A DNA stretch of 64,000 bases from Trichaptum fuscoviolaceum. Taxonomy: Eukaryota; Basidiomycota; Agaricomycetes; Hymenochaetales; Trichaptaceae. Of the stretch, positions 51,261-62,502 are shown piece after piece. The stretch lies in the NCBI GenBank assembly GCA_910574455.1, contig CAJSYZ010000008.1, forward strand, positions 3,226,707 to 3,290,706, in the 5' to 3' direction. Under the pieces are notes generated by a model that searched no databases, had not been told where the DNA came from, and was given only the letters and a program-made list of their open reading frames with translations. A program made the translations under genes and the position numbers. How positions within the stretch are numbered: the first letter of the stretch is position 1; each line of letters begins with the position of its first letter.

Positions 51261-51671
51261 GTCGCAACCATGTTACGGACGACCTGTCGAAGGCGAAGTC
51301 ATAATAGTGTTTGGTGACAATCAGCAAAATCATAATCATCGCTGGATTACGCTGCGGTAGGATGATGAAGCGATCCCAATACTATTAGCCGATTCAACAG
51401 ATACTATATGACGTGTGACTCGGAACTTGTTGTGGTCCTCGAATCGGTGCAGCAATCGACGGAGGAGCAATGATGACTCGGAGACGTTTCAAGTCGAGCG
51501 GAATAGCCATTGAAATTTTGTGGGATTTTACTACCAGCCTTCATCTTCATTCATGATATTCTCACATGAAACGAGCATACGTGATAAACAGACAATAATC
51601 CCATTCAATTTTACATCATCTGTACAGCTATTTAAGACCATACAATTATTACAACACTGGTGAATCTCGTT

Positions 51672-53848
51672 TCACAACTCAGTCAATATCTCGCTATCGC
51701 CCTTAAGAAAGGGATGCTCCTCTAGAACCGTCCGGATGAGCCCAACTGCTTTCTCGGAACGAGGTGTAATAGAGCAATTGAACGGTTTCGGATGACTATC
51801 TCGGATGATTAGATTACGACAGTCACATTTTTCAGGTAGAAACGACTACTCACCGGTTCAGGCCAAGCGTGTAGTCATGAACCGGCTCGATTTCCTTGCC
51901 ATACTCATCCTTCGGTTTCGAGATGTTGAACACAGCGGTTGACAAGGCGATAGTGATGAAGAGCGTTTTCTCGGCAACCTCCCTGCCTGGACATTTTCTA
52001 GCAAAGTTCACCACGTCAGTAAACCTTTCCTTCTCACTTCAAAGGTTGGAGATCATGATCATAAGTTTACCTACGACCGAATCCGAAAACTAGCGAAAGG
52101 GGATCCCGCTCAACAGGCTTCCCATCCTCTGCGAGAAAACGTTCGGGTTTAAATGTGAATGGCTCGTGGTAGACTTTGGGATCATGGACCATTTGCCTTT
52201 CAAAAGTAGCAGAAAATGAGACGGAAGGGTGAGAAAAAAGGGAAGAGGATGATTACCAGATATTCGGTATAACAATCGCACCCTTTGGGATGTGATGGCC
52301 CATGTAGGTGTCGTCCTCTGTCGCGGTATGAGGTATAGCTGCAGGCAGGCACAGTCAGTACCGGATAGCACGGGGAAGCGTAAGGTTGAGAAGAGGACCT
52401 ATCGGAGCAACAACCTCCCATCGGAACGTCTCTTTAACAAGAGCGTCGATATAGGGCATCTTATCACGGTCGGAAAAGCTGGGAAGGCGATCGTCGCCAA
52501 CTACGCGATCCACTTCCTCTTGAGCGCGTTTAAACGCGGCCGGATAAAGTACCATGGCCAAGAAGAAAGTTGACATGGCACTGACTGTCTGACAAATATA
52601 AGTTATATCGACGTAGATGGTCGCTCACAGTGATCGACATACCGTGTCTGACCCTCCAGCGTAGAGCGTTGTTGAAACATACTTCAGGATGTTCTCGCCG
52701 TCCCTAATATCGATGCCTTCCTCTAGATTGTCCTTAATGAAGGAAGGAGCGGCTTTCCCCGTCGCCTAATTGTGTGCACAAGCTTGGTAAAATTTGCGAC
52801 TGTCATATTCCTCATTCGAACCTACCACTTGGTGCTTGACGAACTCGAGGGGCTTGTCAAAGAATTCATTTAGTTTGCAATTCCACTGTTGTGCCAACTT
52901 CTTGAAACCTGCTCCGGGCAGCCATTCGGGTACGTATTTTACTGTAGAGCAATGTATTAACGCTGTGCTACCGAATGAACGCGGTGAAAGATTGTCGTAC
53001 GAGCAGGGATGATATCTATGAGCCATCGACCTGGTTGTCCAGCTTCGGAGAAGATACGGTTGGCATCATCGGCGAGAGTAACCAGATGATCCGGACCCTC
53101 TGGGTCGACATTGTAGCCGAAAAGCAATTTGAGAAAAACAGTGCCAGGAAAACTACAGAGAGACCGTGAGCCAATGGGTATGAAGAGATCTGAAGGCGAC
53201 GGACTAGCGCAAGTGAGCCCTGAGATCTTGAGGAGTTTCCAGTACTCGATACAAAAGTCGACGGGCCTCGACCTCTTGTACATACTCGACACGTTTCATA
53301 GCAGAGCGTGAACCCACGAAGCTTTGCATCAACTTGCGATGTAGCCTTAGAGTGTCACCGTAAGGGAGCAGTGCAGTGACTACGCCTAGCCCAACTCTAT
53401 TAAAACAAAAATGCTAAGAGTTCCTCCGGACGATAAAAGTAAGTGAGCTACTTACAGATCATTAGCGAATGGAAGAGATGGGCGACCCGAATATTTAGCC
53501 GAGCGCTTCTCCAAGAGCTCAAACGCAACATCAATATCGTTGATAATGACCAGCGTTGTACCGAGCGCTCTGACAGAGCTGATGGGACCTGCCATTCGTA
53601 TTCATCTCGTATATCAATATGATAGTGGGGCCATTCGTACCGTACAACGCTTTATGCATCGCCCAATGCTCCGCTACAGGCACGTCCGTTGCAGGCAAGT
53701 CCAGCAGGTTACCAATCAATGGCAGCGGCCTAGGTCCAGGAGGAGAAGGAAGCTTCCGCATCTTAGTCCGAACATACTCATACACGAGAACGACACCGCC
53801 CAAGGATACAAGAAGATGAAGATAGCTGAGAGACTGAAAAAAAGCCAT
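51672..53848 (-). CDS. Cytochrome P450 monooxygenase 3
   Basis: Eleven exons on the minus strand: 53848-53641, 53588-53456, 53396-53205, 53152-53001, 52941-52826, 52765-52643, 52588-52399, 52338-52257, 52196-52071, 51997-51854 and 51795-51672. Total 1,590 nt, 529 residues. It has an N-terminal anchor ([18 protein letters not shown]), the hinge [11 protein letters not shown]-helix AGGSDT, K-helix ETFRW, PERF, and haem loop FGFGRRKCPG with the axial cysteine. I chose ATG 53848 because it gives a normal anchor length; an upstream in-frame ATG exists. Two donors start GTCC (53204 and 52398), a rare form, yet exon lengths agree with the paralogues. Confidence 0.92.
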
Positions 53849-56192
53849 AGGGTCCTCGACGTAACACAACGAGAATTCGCTGGAGAGGGGGTTCTGAGAC
53901 TCTCTTATCCATGGCAATGGAAAGCCATCCATTTGTAGTAAAACGAGGTGCTGAAATTGAGACTGACGATAATCCAAAGATACATGCGGTCAAGGCTAGT
54001 ATTGTGCTCTAGCCTAGGCTGCCTAATAGATTGGTAAAATAGGCTGAGCAAATCTGCCCTTTGGTTCACGCATCGAGTATGTTGCGTGGCTGAAGGAGCC
54101 CGCAGTTATCTTCCATCATTACCAAGGCACTAACTTGGAGAGCACCAGGAACGATACAGCCTCGTGCATGTCATAGGAGTTCAGCCAATGAGAGAAAGGG
54201 AGAGATTTGACACATCGAAAGAAATAAAGGGGCCATGCAGGCTTCGTGCAGAGGTATCGTTCACGTGTCGCGTTATTGTATAATGAGTACCTGCAACAGC
54301 ACGCGGAGGAGCGACTTCCGGATTATAGCTCATGAACGGAAACAATATTTGACGTCAGTGAAGGCGGAATTTACAATGTATATCTCACCTACTATGTACT
54401 AATACCGCCCAGCTATCGATTGGTTTGCTGGATCTGAATGAATCGCAATATGAATCTTCAGGCGTAGGAACACTGTTAACTCGTTTCTGTCAATAACTTT
54501 GATGATATGTAAAGGATGGTAACTAAATCCTTAGATCATCATAATCCTAGAAGCTGATCAGGTATTCGTGCGACAATTGAAAATACGGATCCCGGCGCGG
54601 TCGTAGCGCATGACGAGGACCACTATGACATTGCAGGAGGCTTGATAGCCAAGGCACACTAGTTTCAAGTCTGTGCAGGGTGCGGCCGCGATGCGCGTTC
54701 GACCGTGACAGTGCCAGTGTGCTGGTAAATCCGCTACAAAGAAAAAATTGCCTACAACGTGGAAGATACCAGAGCGACAGCCATCGCGTCACCGCATAGT
54801 ATCTACGCACTATGAGATTGATCTTGTATACAAGTATCACTTATCGATCACGTCCAAGATTCGGACGGAATTGCACGTATTCCCGCAGATAACTGTGCAA
54901 TGCGATTAGCTGTGTTATAGAGTTTGTTCGACAGGATTGATATCACTGAATTGCATTTAAAACTCAGACTCGTGAACCAGTCGCTATAGAGTTGTTCGTT
55001 TATTGTAGCGGCTGGGTCGAGTCTATTCAAAACTGCACAGCACTGGAGTGATGCAACCAATAACCACAGCCCCCCTTCATAATGCGCAAACACAGTGATG
55101 ATCAACCTGATAACAATCAAGATATGCGTCTGCTCGCGGGTTTCGTGCGGAAGAGCGAAAAGGCGGGTAGAGCGCCTGAAGCCTATTTCTCACAAATGGG
55201 GATTCCAGCTCGATATCAACTGAGGCAATACCACAGCTTGTATTAGGCATTCGCTCAAGTGATACTCGGGAATGTCAGTCAATTGAGCGACGTGTTCACT
55301 GTGAACCGGATGCTGGTGGAACTTGAGTTCCGTGAAAGCAAGGGTAGATGCAATGTCGGAGTTTCGAGATAATGAAGGAAAGAGATTGGAAATGAGAATG
55401 TTAAAAGAGCGTGAAGACTCACCAGACTTGTCTTCGCCTTTCCCATCTAAGTTATCCAGCCAGGCCCATCCGGCCTGGGGTACCATGTGTAGCTCAGATG
55501 GAAGCATCAACACTAGCAGCAGGTTTTGATGAGGTTTGTGGAAGTCCAGACAAGACCGTAATTCATACGTGTAAAAACTTCTTGTGCGTCCACGGTTTCG
55601 AAAGTGAAAGTCGACAACGGTGCCACGCACGATATTAAGCCTGTGATGAAGACGAAGTCCATAATCAAGGACGAATATGCACATCCTTGGGGAATAGCAG
55701 CCAGCAGACGGATGAAAACAGACATTTCAGGAGTCAAAATTCCAGAGGCTGAGAAAGAAGGTCTATTGGACAATGAAGGTGACGGCTGGAATGATTAGCG
55801 TGTTTTGAGGCGAAAAATGTTCTTGTGCACCTCAATCTACAAAAAGTTAATATCGAAGTCATGTACAGTAGCGCAATGCGAAGCTAAGTACTCACCTTCG
55901 AAGCCAAGACTCATCATCCGCAAAAGCGCCTGAGCATCCATACCTCAAGCTGTTCTCCCACTTCGAAGTTCAAACCAAACACTCAGTAGATATCGCTGAT
56001 TCAAGGAAACATCGTGTCTGTAATCTTCTCCGGATAGATATCGACAAGAAAGAGCATCACAAACGAACGTAGCTGTGTTGGAATAATCGTCGTAAGATGA
56101 CAGTATTGGATGACTTCCCGTAAGGATTTAGGACAACCAGGGTCGTCCTAAACCCCTAAGACCCCGCTCGGGCAAGCATTTACTGCTGTTTG
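53849..56192. other. Gap with degenerate duplicated remnant
   Basis: A minus-strand coding-like path starts near 55945 (MDAQALLRMMSLGFE, then a GTGAGT donor) and continues through 55773-55190, but it breaks into short frames. It resembles the 46.8-48.3 kb region. No function can be named. Confidence 0.4.
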
Positions 56193-58299
56193 CATAACTA
56201 TCCAAAATAGGATTTCAGCACCTCAATGTACCTATCTGACATCTGACACCCATTATCTGACACCTGGACACTTGAAATGTATAACTGACCCATATAAGAA
56301 GTAAAATCCAACCTCCGTTAGATAAAATATCTGACAATCGGAGTATCAATATCCAACAATTGGAGTATCTAATTCTGACAGAATTAAGTATCTAAATCCA
56401 ACCCCTGTAAAGAATGTATTTCCAACACCGCAGGTTTATCATTATCTGACCCCTCAAATAACACAATTCCAACCCTTATTAGAAGTAATTTCCAACCTAT
56501 CCGCCCATAAAGTATATATATCCAACCCATCTGTAATATCCATATCTGACCTTCTGTAGTATTCAAATGCAACCCATCTAGAATGTAAATTTGACCCTCT
56601 TTAATATGTATTTCCGACCCTTTTTAAAATCTAATTTGGACATACTTCAGTATGTAAATCCAGCCCAAAAAGAACTCAATTCCAACATCTTTCTCACGTC
56701 ATCGTGTAAAGCTTTGTAGTATAGCGCCGTCAGAGCTAATGGCCCCCAACACAAACATGCATTAATTTCAACGCTATTCCCACTACAGAGGTGGGTAGTA
56801 CTGTCATACAATGTATTTGATTCCTTTACTTAGCAGAAGAGACAGAGAAAATTTCTTGATATTGAATAGTCTCGTAGGCCACCAGGAATTCCGAGTGGCA
56901 GGCGCGGTCCAATGCTAAGCGCAGCAGCGAAGATTTTGTAACAACAAATAGAGTATATATTCTAATAGGTCGAAGCAGTGATAACCAGCCACTCTTCGTG
57001 TGTATGGTAGGTCACAGTCCTACAGAGCGAGGCAAGAGTGGCAAGAGCAGAATGTCCAGGAGCGGTGGTCGTCATTGCAGTCTTGGGAGGAGTCTTTGCG
57101 CGGAGAGCTGGAATCGTGAGCGCGAGAACGTATGCGCGTAGTGGGCAACCTTGACACCGACGAGACTGAGCCTGGCCTAGGTGCAGTCTGTCTAGTGAAA
57201 CCTTGCAGCATTAGATCTGGCCTAGATCTGCAGCTGATGAGTGGGTCGATTGACTGGTCGCCGCTTAGATTCCGTTGCTAGACTTGAGACTCTTGAGACC
57301 TCAGGACGGGTTGGCTCTACTCTTGATGACTTCTTTAATGCTTTGCTTTCTTGGGATATGTGGCTGCTGATCGCTTTTGATCACTGTTACAAGAAGTTAG
57401 GATGTCGATGTGAGACAAGAGAAAGGTGCACGTACGATCTCAAATAGGAGCAGCAAGTAGGCAAATGTCGTGCAACACGGGACTTGACACAACGCTCGCC
57501 AGGATCCTTGTGGAAGGAAACTGGCAAACAAGGGGGTGCTTGGCACTGGCCCGACAGATCGCATGTATTGTACGTCACTGACAGGCGAATGTCAGAAAGC
57601 CGAGGAACTGTCGTGGATGAAGCAGCAGGCGTATGATTAACGAGGTTGCTCAATGGACGCAAACTTGGGTGCGTCGGTAACTGCACCAGGATGGTTGTCG
57701 AAAACTATATGGCAAACTTCCTACATAGACTGAGGGTGAGAAAGATAGCAAGCAGATAAGATTGTAAACGCTCACGTTTTCAGAGGTGGTCTGCCACTTA
57801 ACAGATTGGACCCAGGATGGTGGATATCTGGGTGGCAACTTCCTACACTGCGTCTGAGGGTGAGAATGGTATTCAAGACCAGAAGAAGAATAAACTCACG
57901 GTTTCGGAAGGGGAACTGCCGTCCAAGCTAATGGACGCGAGGCGTACACTAACTCTACGGTTCAGCATGCGATTGAGGGTTAAAGAAAAGACCTGCTTAC
58001 GATTGAAGAAAAAGCCTCTGCTATACTGGCAATGTGGAGCTGACAACTTAATTGCCCCGCAATTCAGCCCCCTCAAGAATCGTGACGGAGGATATGCTGG
58101 CTCGGCGGAGGCAAAGGCGTAGATCGATGAGTGACAAATCGATGGACGGTCGTCCGGGGTGCATCGGAAGCAGCACCCTAAGCAGTATTAAAACCCAAAT
58201 GGCCCCACCAACACGTCAGTCCTTCGCACGTGAGGTGTCACTGCACTTGTGACGTCACAGTCCTTCGTGACGGGAAAACAACGGCACTTGTTAAAATAT

Positions 58300-58370
58300 G
58301 ACTTGGGGGGGACTTGAACCCTCGACCTCCACTCTCCGGGATGGCGCTCTAACCACTGAGCTACCAGGCC
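58300..58370 (-). ncRNA. tRNA-like module in LTR copy 1
   Basis: Same sequence as the module at 58576-58646. It has the A box TAGCTCAGTGG, the B box GGTTCAAGTCC, a D-stem GCTC/GAGC and a partly paired acceptor stem. The anticodon arm does not form a clean 5-bp stem with a 7-nt loop, so I treat it as tRNA-derived and not as a functional tRNA. Confidence 0.7.
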
Positions 58371-58399
58371 TTATTGGGGTTGAACTTTCAAATCCAACA

Positions 58400-58461
58400 G
58401 TCCCCCTGAAAGGAAACCCCAATGTCACATGCGCACTAAGCAACTAACAAGGCTCATAACC
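58400..58461 (-). other. TRIM internal segment: primer-binding site and polypurine tract
   Basis: The minus-strand primer-binding site is at 58461-58448 (GGTTATGAGCCTTG) and abuts the 5' LTR. The purine tract at 58411-58400 abuts the 3' LTR. Only 36 bp separate them. Confidence 0.75.
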
Positions 58462-58575
58462 TATTAAAACCCAAATGGCCCCACCAACACGTCAGTCCTT
58501 CGCACGTGAGGTGTCACTGCACTTGTGACGTCACAGTCCTTCGTGACGGGAAAACAACGGCACTTGTTAAAATAT

Positions 58576-58646
58576 GACTTGGGGGGGACTTGAACCCTCG
58601 ACCTCCACTCTCCGGGATGGCGCTCTAACCACTGAGCTACCAGGCC
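58576..58646 (-). ncRNA. tRNA-like module in LTR copy 2
   Basis: A box at 58639-58629, B box at 58596-58586. A T4 run on the minus strand at 58572-58569 could serve as a polymerase III terminator just downstream. The module is predicted to be transcribable; no direct evidence exists in the sequence. Confidence 0.7.
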
Positions 58647-58693
58647 TTATTGGGGTTGAACTTTCAAATCCAACAAGCAGTTCGCGCAGGAGC

Positions 58694-58754
58694 GTCGAAG
58701 GAGGCGAATCAGTCGAAGGAGGCGAATCAGTCGAAGGAGGCGAATCAGTCGAAG
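58694..58754. repeat. Three tandem copies of an 18-bp unit
   Basis: Unit GTCGAAGGAGGCGAATCA at 58694, 58712 and 58730, plus a partial fourth copy. It lies just beyond the TRIM, inside the TIR element. Confidence 0.9.
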
Positions 58755-60068
58755 AGTAGCACAAGAACAAAGCGGACGTTTTGGGGGTTGGAGTGCTTGA
58801 GTATCGAGAACTGGGCTAGTCTTTCCACTGATCGGGTGGCACGGACAGCGAGAACAAGAGTACTTTCTATTGAGGTTCAAAGGTCGAATGGAAGGTAGTG
58901 TCGAGCAGACACCACTCGAGTCAAATGGTACAGATAGTGACGAAGCAGAGAGCCTGAATGGCTGGAACGCGATGGGCGAAGTATAAGCGGAGTTGGAGTG
59001 GTTGGAGAGCTGTAAATGGCTGATGAATTTGTCGTTGCGAAGTTCCTTGGAAGTAATAAGACGTGAGCAAAGAGAAACAAGAGAAAAGAATAGCACATAC
59101 CATGTCAGGTTACCCGATCACTGGCATCCCAAGCCATGGCAAGTACTAGCACTTGACTTGGTAGCTGGTAATATCACTGACATATGGGGTTGTCCTTTCA
59201 ATGGCTTCTCATCGGACGAATAAAGATCTCCAATGGCGTCGGTTTCCGCAAAGATACTTATAATCCCGTCGGTCTGGGATTAATCTCCGGTTGGGTCGCA
59301 GTCAGGTGGGCTGTAGGAGAGCTCCGGTTCTCCAGTTGACATAGCGCACCCGACAACTATCTGCATCTCGAGAATGATGTATGCGAGGTATACCTCATCG
59401 ACCTTGCTTGCTGAACGAAAGTTGTTGGCGTCGGCATCCCAGTTGGCGCTGCTCAAGCGCACACCGTGTTTGAGATAAGCAAGACTTTCCGATATCGAAG
59501 TGTGAACATCTTTGGAAACGAGCGGAGGGAAATCGTGATCATCGCTGCTGCTGTCGTGAGTGAGGTCTGAGGTTCGGGTATACGGAGGGTTGGATTTGGA
59601 TACACCGAGGGGTCAAAAATAGATTCTCACGAGGGTCACATACATATACTTTACGGTGGTCAGATAATGGTGCTATGAGGGGTCAGAAATCAATACTCCA
59701 GGGGTTGTATTTACATACTTTTGAGAGGTCGAATTTGCATACTTTGAGAGGTTGAATTTAGATACTTTGAAGGGTTGGAATTGGATACTATTAAGGGTCA
59801 GAAATGTATACATTGGAGGGTTGGATTCTTGTAAATGCCGGGGTTGGATTTAGATAACTCAAATTGTCAGATATTGATTCTCAAATTGTCAGATATTATT
59901 TCGCAAGTTGTCCGATATTACTTTTAAAATGTTGGCAATAGCCGTTATAATTGTCAGATTTATGTATTATAAGGGGTTGGATTTATATAAGTCGATGTGT
60001 CAGATTATGATAAAACGCGGGTCAGATAGGTACATTGAGGTGCTGAAATCCTATCTTGCCATAACTAT

Positions 60069-60290
60069 GCGGAATCGCAAAAAAAATGCAAAGTCCCATG
60101 TAACACTGATGTGACAGGGACAGATCATGCCGGTGCCACTCTCTGAGTCGGCATGATGCAGCATAAATATTGTGATGTCATTCAAGTTATGTGACGTTAG
60201 ATTGTAACGCCAGTGTGTCACTGGTGGCAGCGTGAGTTCAACACCAGTGTGACATTACACCACCACAATTATTGTCGTGATAATTCTATG
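60069..60290. other. Upstream region of the Tc1-like gene
   Basis: Contains GTGACA-rich direct and inverted motifs (CCAGTGTGTCACTGG at 60211-60225, CCAGTGTGACATTACACC near 60244). They could be part of a terminal repeat of the Tc1-like element, but I could not find the matching other end. Confidence 0.35.
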
Positions 60291-61367
60291 CCTTCCCGTA
60301 CACTCTCCGCTGATCTCAAAGAGCGTATACCTGTGCTCAGGTATGAGCTATGCTTTGATGTCAAAGAGATATGTAAAATACTCGGCATTCGGAAGACTAC
60401 TGTATACAGAGTACTTCAAATCTATCACAAGCACCACTCAACTGTTGACCCTGCTGTAACCCACCATAATGCATGTCGCCCTCGCATGCTCTCTTCAGTG
60501 CATATTGATTTCATTCGGAACACTCTGGATCAAGACAAGGACATCTACCTTGATGAGATTCAAGACAAATTGAAGGCAGCATATGGCATCAAACCGGATA
60601 TCTCAACTCTTTGGAGAACACTTCGAAGACTGGACTTCAGTCACAAGAAGACAAGTCCACGGGCTATTGAAAGAGACAGCACGCGTCGCGCAATATACAT
60701 GAACAACATCTTGACCATTGCCCCAAATCCAGAGATGCTAATGTTTACAGACGAGTCAGCAAAGGACGAGAGAACATCATCTCAAAGGTATGGGTGGTCA
60801 AGATGTGGAGTACGGTGTGTTGCACACAATTACTTTGTTCGTGGCAGACGCTACTCAATTCTTCCTGTGCTATCGCTTGATGGCATTATCGCACATGATA
60901 TCATAGAAGGCTCAGTCACATCAGCAATATTTCTCAAATTTCTGCAAGACATGGTGGTATGTTATCTTCTTTTCCCTTATGCCTTGTTACTACTAGTATG
61001 CTAATTGCGAGCCATAGATACCACTCACTAACCCCTATCCGGGACCTCGGAGTGTGCTTGTACTTGATAATTGCAACATTCACCATGCAGAAGAGATACG
61101 GCAGCTTGTTGAAGAGGAAGCTCGTAAGTTTGTAATATGTTTTCTAACTATACATATGCTGAAATTGCCATTGTCATAGTTTGCAAACTCATATTCCTTC
61201 CACCATACTCACCCGACTACAATCCTATAGAGTTTGCTTTCTCGCATATGAAATTTCATTTCCGACGTAACCGACATGATAGGACCTTATCGATAATGGA
61301 CCGAGCCTGCCATGGCATCACACCTGCAATGGCAAAGGGTTATTTCACTGCGTCTGGTTACATGTAG
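60291..61367 (+). CDS. Tc1/mariner-like DDE transposase
   Basis: Three exons 60291-60956, 61018-61123 and 61180-61367; 960 nt, 319 residues. The N-terminal half has helix-turn-helix character (DLKERIPVLRYEL ... VKEICKILGIRKTTVYRVL). The DDE catalytic core shows FTDESAKDERTSSQRYGWS, then LVLDNCNIHH, then LPPYSPDYNPIEFAFS, with the acidic residues placed as in the Tc1/IS630 superfamily. All introns keep phase and no frame break is seen, so the coding sequence is intact. I start at the ATG of MPSRTLSADL; an upstream ATG at 60213 is in frame but follows repeat-like sequence. I did not identify the element's own TIRs. Confidence 0.92.
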
Positions 61368-62502
61368 TAGTATATACATGGTCAGAGTTCATAGATCGAG
61401 TGCTATCACAAGTAGTAGCTTCCGAACAGCAACGTCTGTTACAACCGCCAACAACCGCCAACACAAGGGAATCACCTTTGCGCAGCCCAGTGTACTCCGA
61501 AGGTACAGAGATTGTTGCCTCTCAACTTACGCTTAGTCTTTGTAAACCTGGCCGCCCGATTCTGCATTGCTTTCAAGTTTGGGCGACTCGCACTCCGGAT
61601 CTGCCACGTCACCAGCTGACTTGCTTTCCCCTACTACGCCAACCTGATCAGCAGCAAGCTCAAGTGTTATATCGCCTCCACGGACGACAAGAACAAGGAC
61701 AATGTCTCCAACACAGTCCTACTCAAGCTACACTGGATTGGCGCATCACACAACTGAGTCCGCGCACATCGACACCAGGACTATCTCGTCGGAGTGAAGT
61801 TAGGCGCCGTACACCACGGAAAGGCCTTCGCAAGCACTCCAGTACACGAAAAGTCTCTGGTAGTGCACGTAGCTGGACTGGCACGATTCGGAGTGAAAGT
61901 TTGGATGAAGAAAACGAGCCAGAGGAAACAGAGGATCAATCATCTAGGAAGACATGTTCCGAGATAGTGGAAATGAGTCTGAGAAGTTGTTGAATCGAGT
62001 GATTGGACTTGCCTGAATAGCCAAAGTTACACCACAAGCTATGATTATAGTCGACTTCCTTCTGCAAGAGAATCTACAGAGTCAGAACGCTATACTGAAT
62101 CAGAATGATTCCCGGAGTCAGAGCCTGCGGGCAGCAAGAGCGAAGACAAATCATACCTAGGGACCCATGAGCCATCCCGGGCCATCCCATCCATTGCGAC
62201 AACAAATGACACTGCAGAGATAGCTCCAAGTAGCACTGCTTGCAACACTCCTGCGTCCCACCAACAGGATATACAACAGCAGAGGTATGCCCTTCGACGC
62301 CTCCGTCCATGGGTCACGGGGTACTCGGAGTACACGGCAGCAGAATTGAGGCGAGCCTTTGAACAGAGATCTCTTTGCTCTCACCTACCCCGATTCAAGT
62401 TGCACCAGGCATGCTTTCAGGAAGACAGGCGGAGGATGTTGCCAGCCTTCATTCACCATTAGATTATGAGGAAACAGTTACATAGACTACTTACTGTAAG
62501 TG
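61368..62502. other. Gap without a supported gene
   Basis: A plus-strand ORF at 61400-61993 is Arg/Ser/Thr-rich, has no recognised domain and may be fortuitous. No clear TIR or target duplication of the Tc1-like element could be defined here. Confidence 0.4.

Larger units (their letters stand above)
58186..58675 (-). mobile_element. TRIM-type miniature LTR retrotransposon with tRNA-like LTRs
   Basis: Two identical-looking 214-bp direct repeats (58186-58399 and 58462-58675) enclose a 62-bp internal segment. The 5-bp target duplication AGCAG lies at 58181-58185 and 58676-58680. Read on the minus strand, the LTR starts TGTTGGATTTG. The internal segment starts GGTTATGAGCCTTG, complementary to the anticodon arm of initiator tRNA-Met, which fits a half-tRNA primer as known for copia. 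It ends with the purine tract CAGGGGGAC next to the 3' LTR. There is no coding capacity. Each LTR contains a 71-nt tRNA-like module. Confidence 0.88.
56202..60059. mobile_element. 3.86-kb TIR element with 9-bp target duplication (MULE-like), carrying a nested TRIM
   Basis: Direct repeats CATAACTAT flank it at 56193-56201 and 60060-60068. The ends are inverted: CCAAAATAGGATTTCAGCAC on the left, and GCAAGATAGGATTTCAGCAC as the reverse complement of the right end; homology continues through TCAATGTACCTATCTGAC. Each end extends for about 480 bp as an array of degenerate motifs of the form ATNTCCAACCC and ATCTGACC (left 56202-56690, complement on the right 59585-60059). A 9-bp duplication is typical of Mutator-like elements. 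No transposase is recognised inside, so it is non-autonomous. The interior holds short ORFs that might be captured gene fragments. Confidence 0.82.

Noticed and set aside
35129..53848. Complete secondary-metabolite biosynthetic cluster
   Set aside because: No polyketide synthase, NRPS, terpene synthase or prenyltransferase is seen; P450s plus one dehydrogenase are not enough.
58300..58370. Functional tRNA gene
   Set aside because: A and B boxes are good, but the anticodon arm does not fold into a 5-bp stem with a 7-nt loop. The two copies lie in LTRs, so they are tRNA-derived modules.
61400..61993. 197-codon ORF downstream of the Tc1-like transposase
   Set aside because: Low-complexity Arg/Ser/Thr composition, no domain, and no splice link to the transposase.
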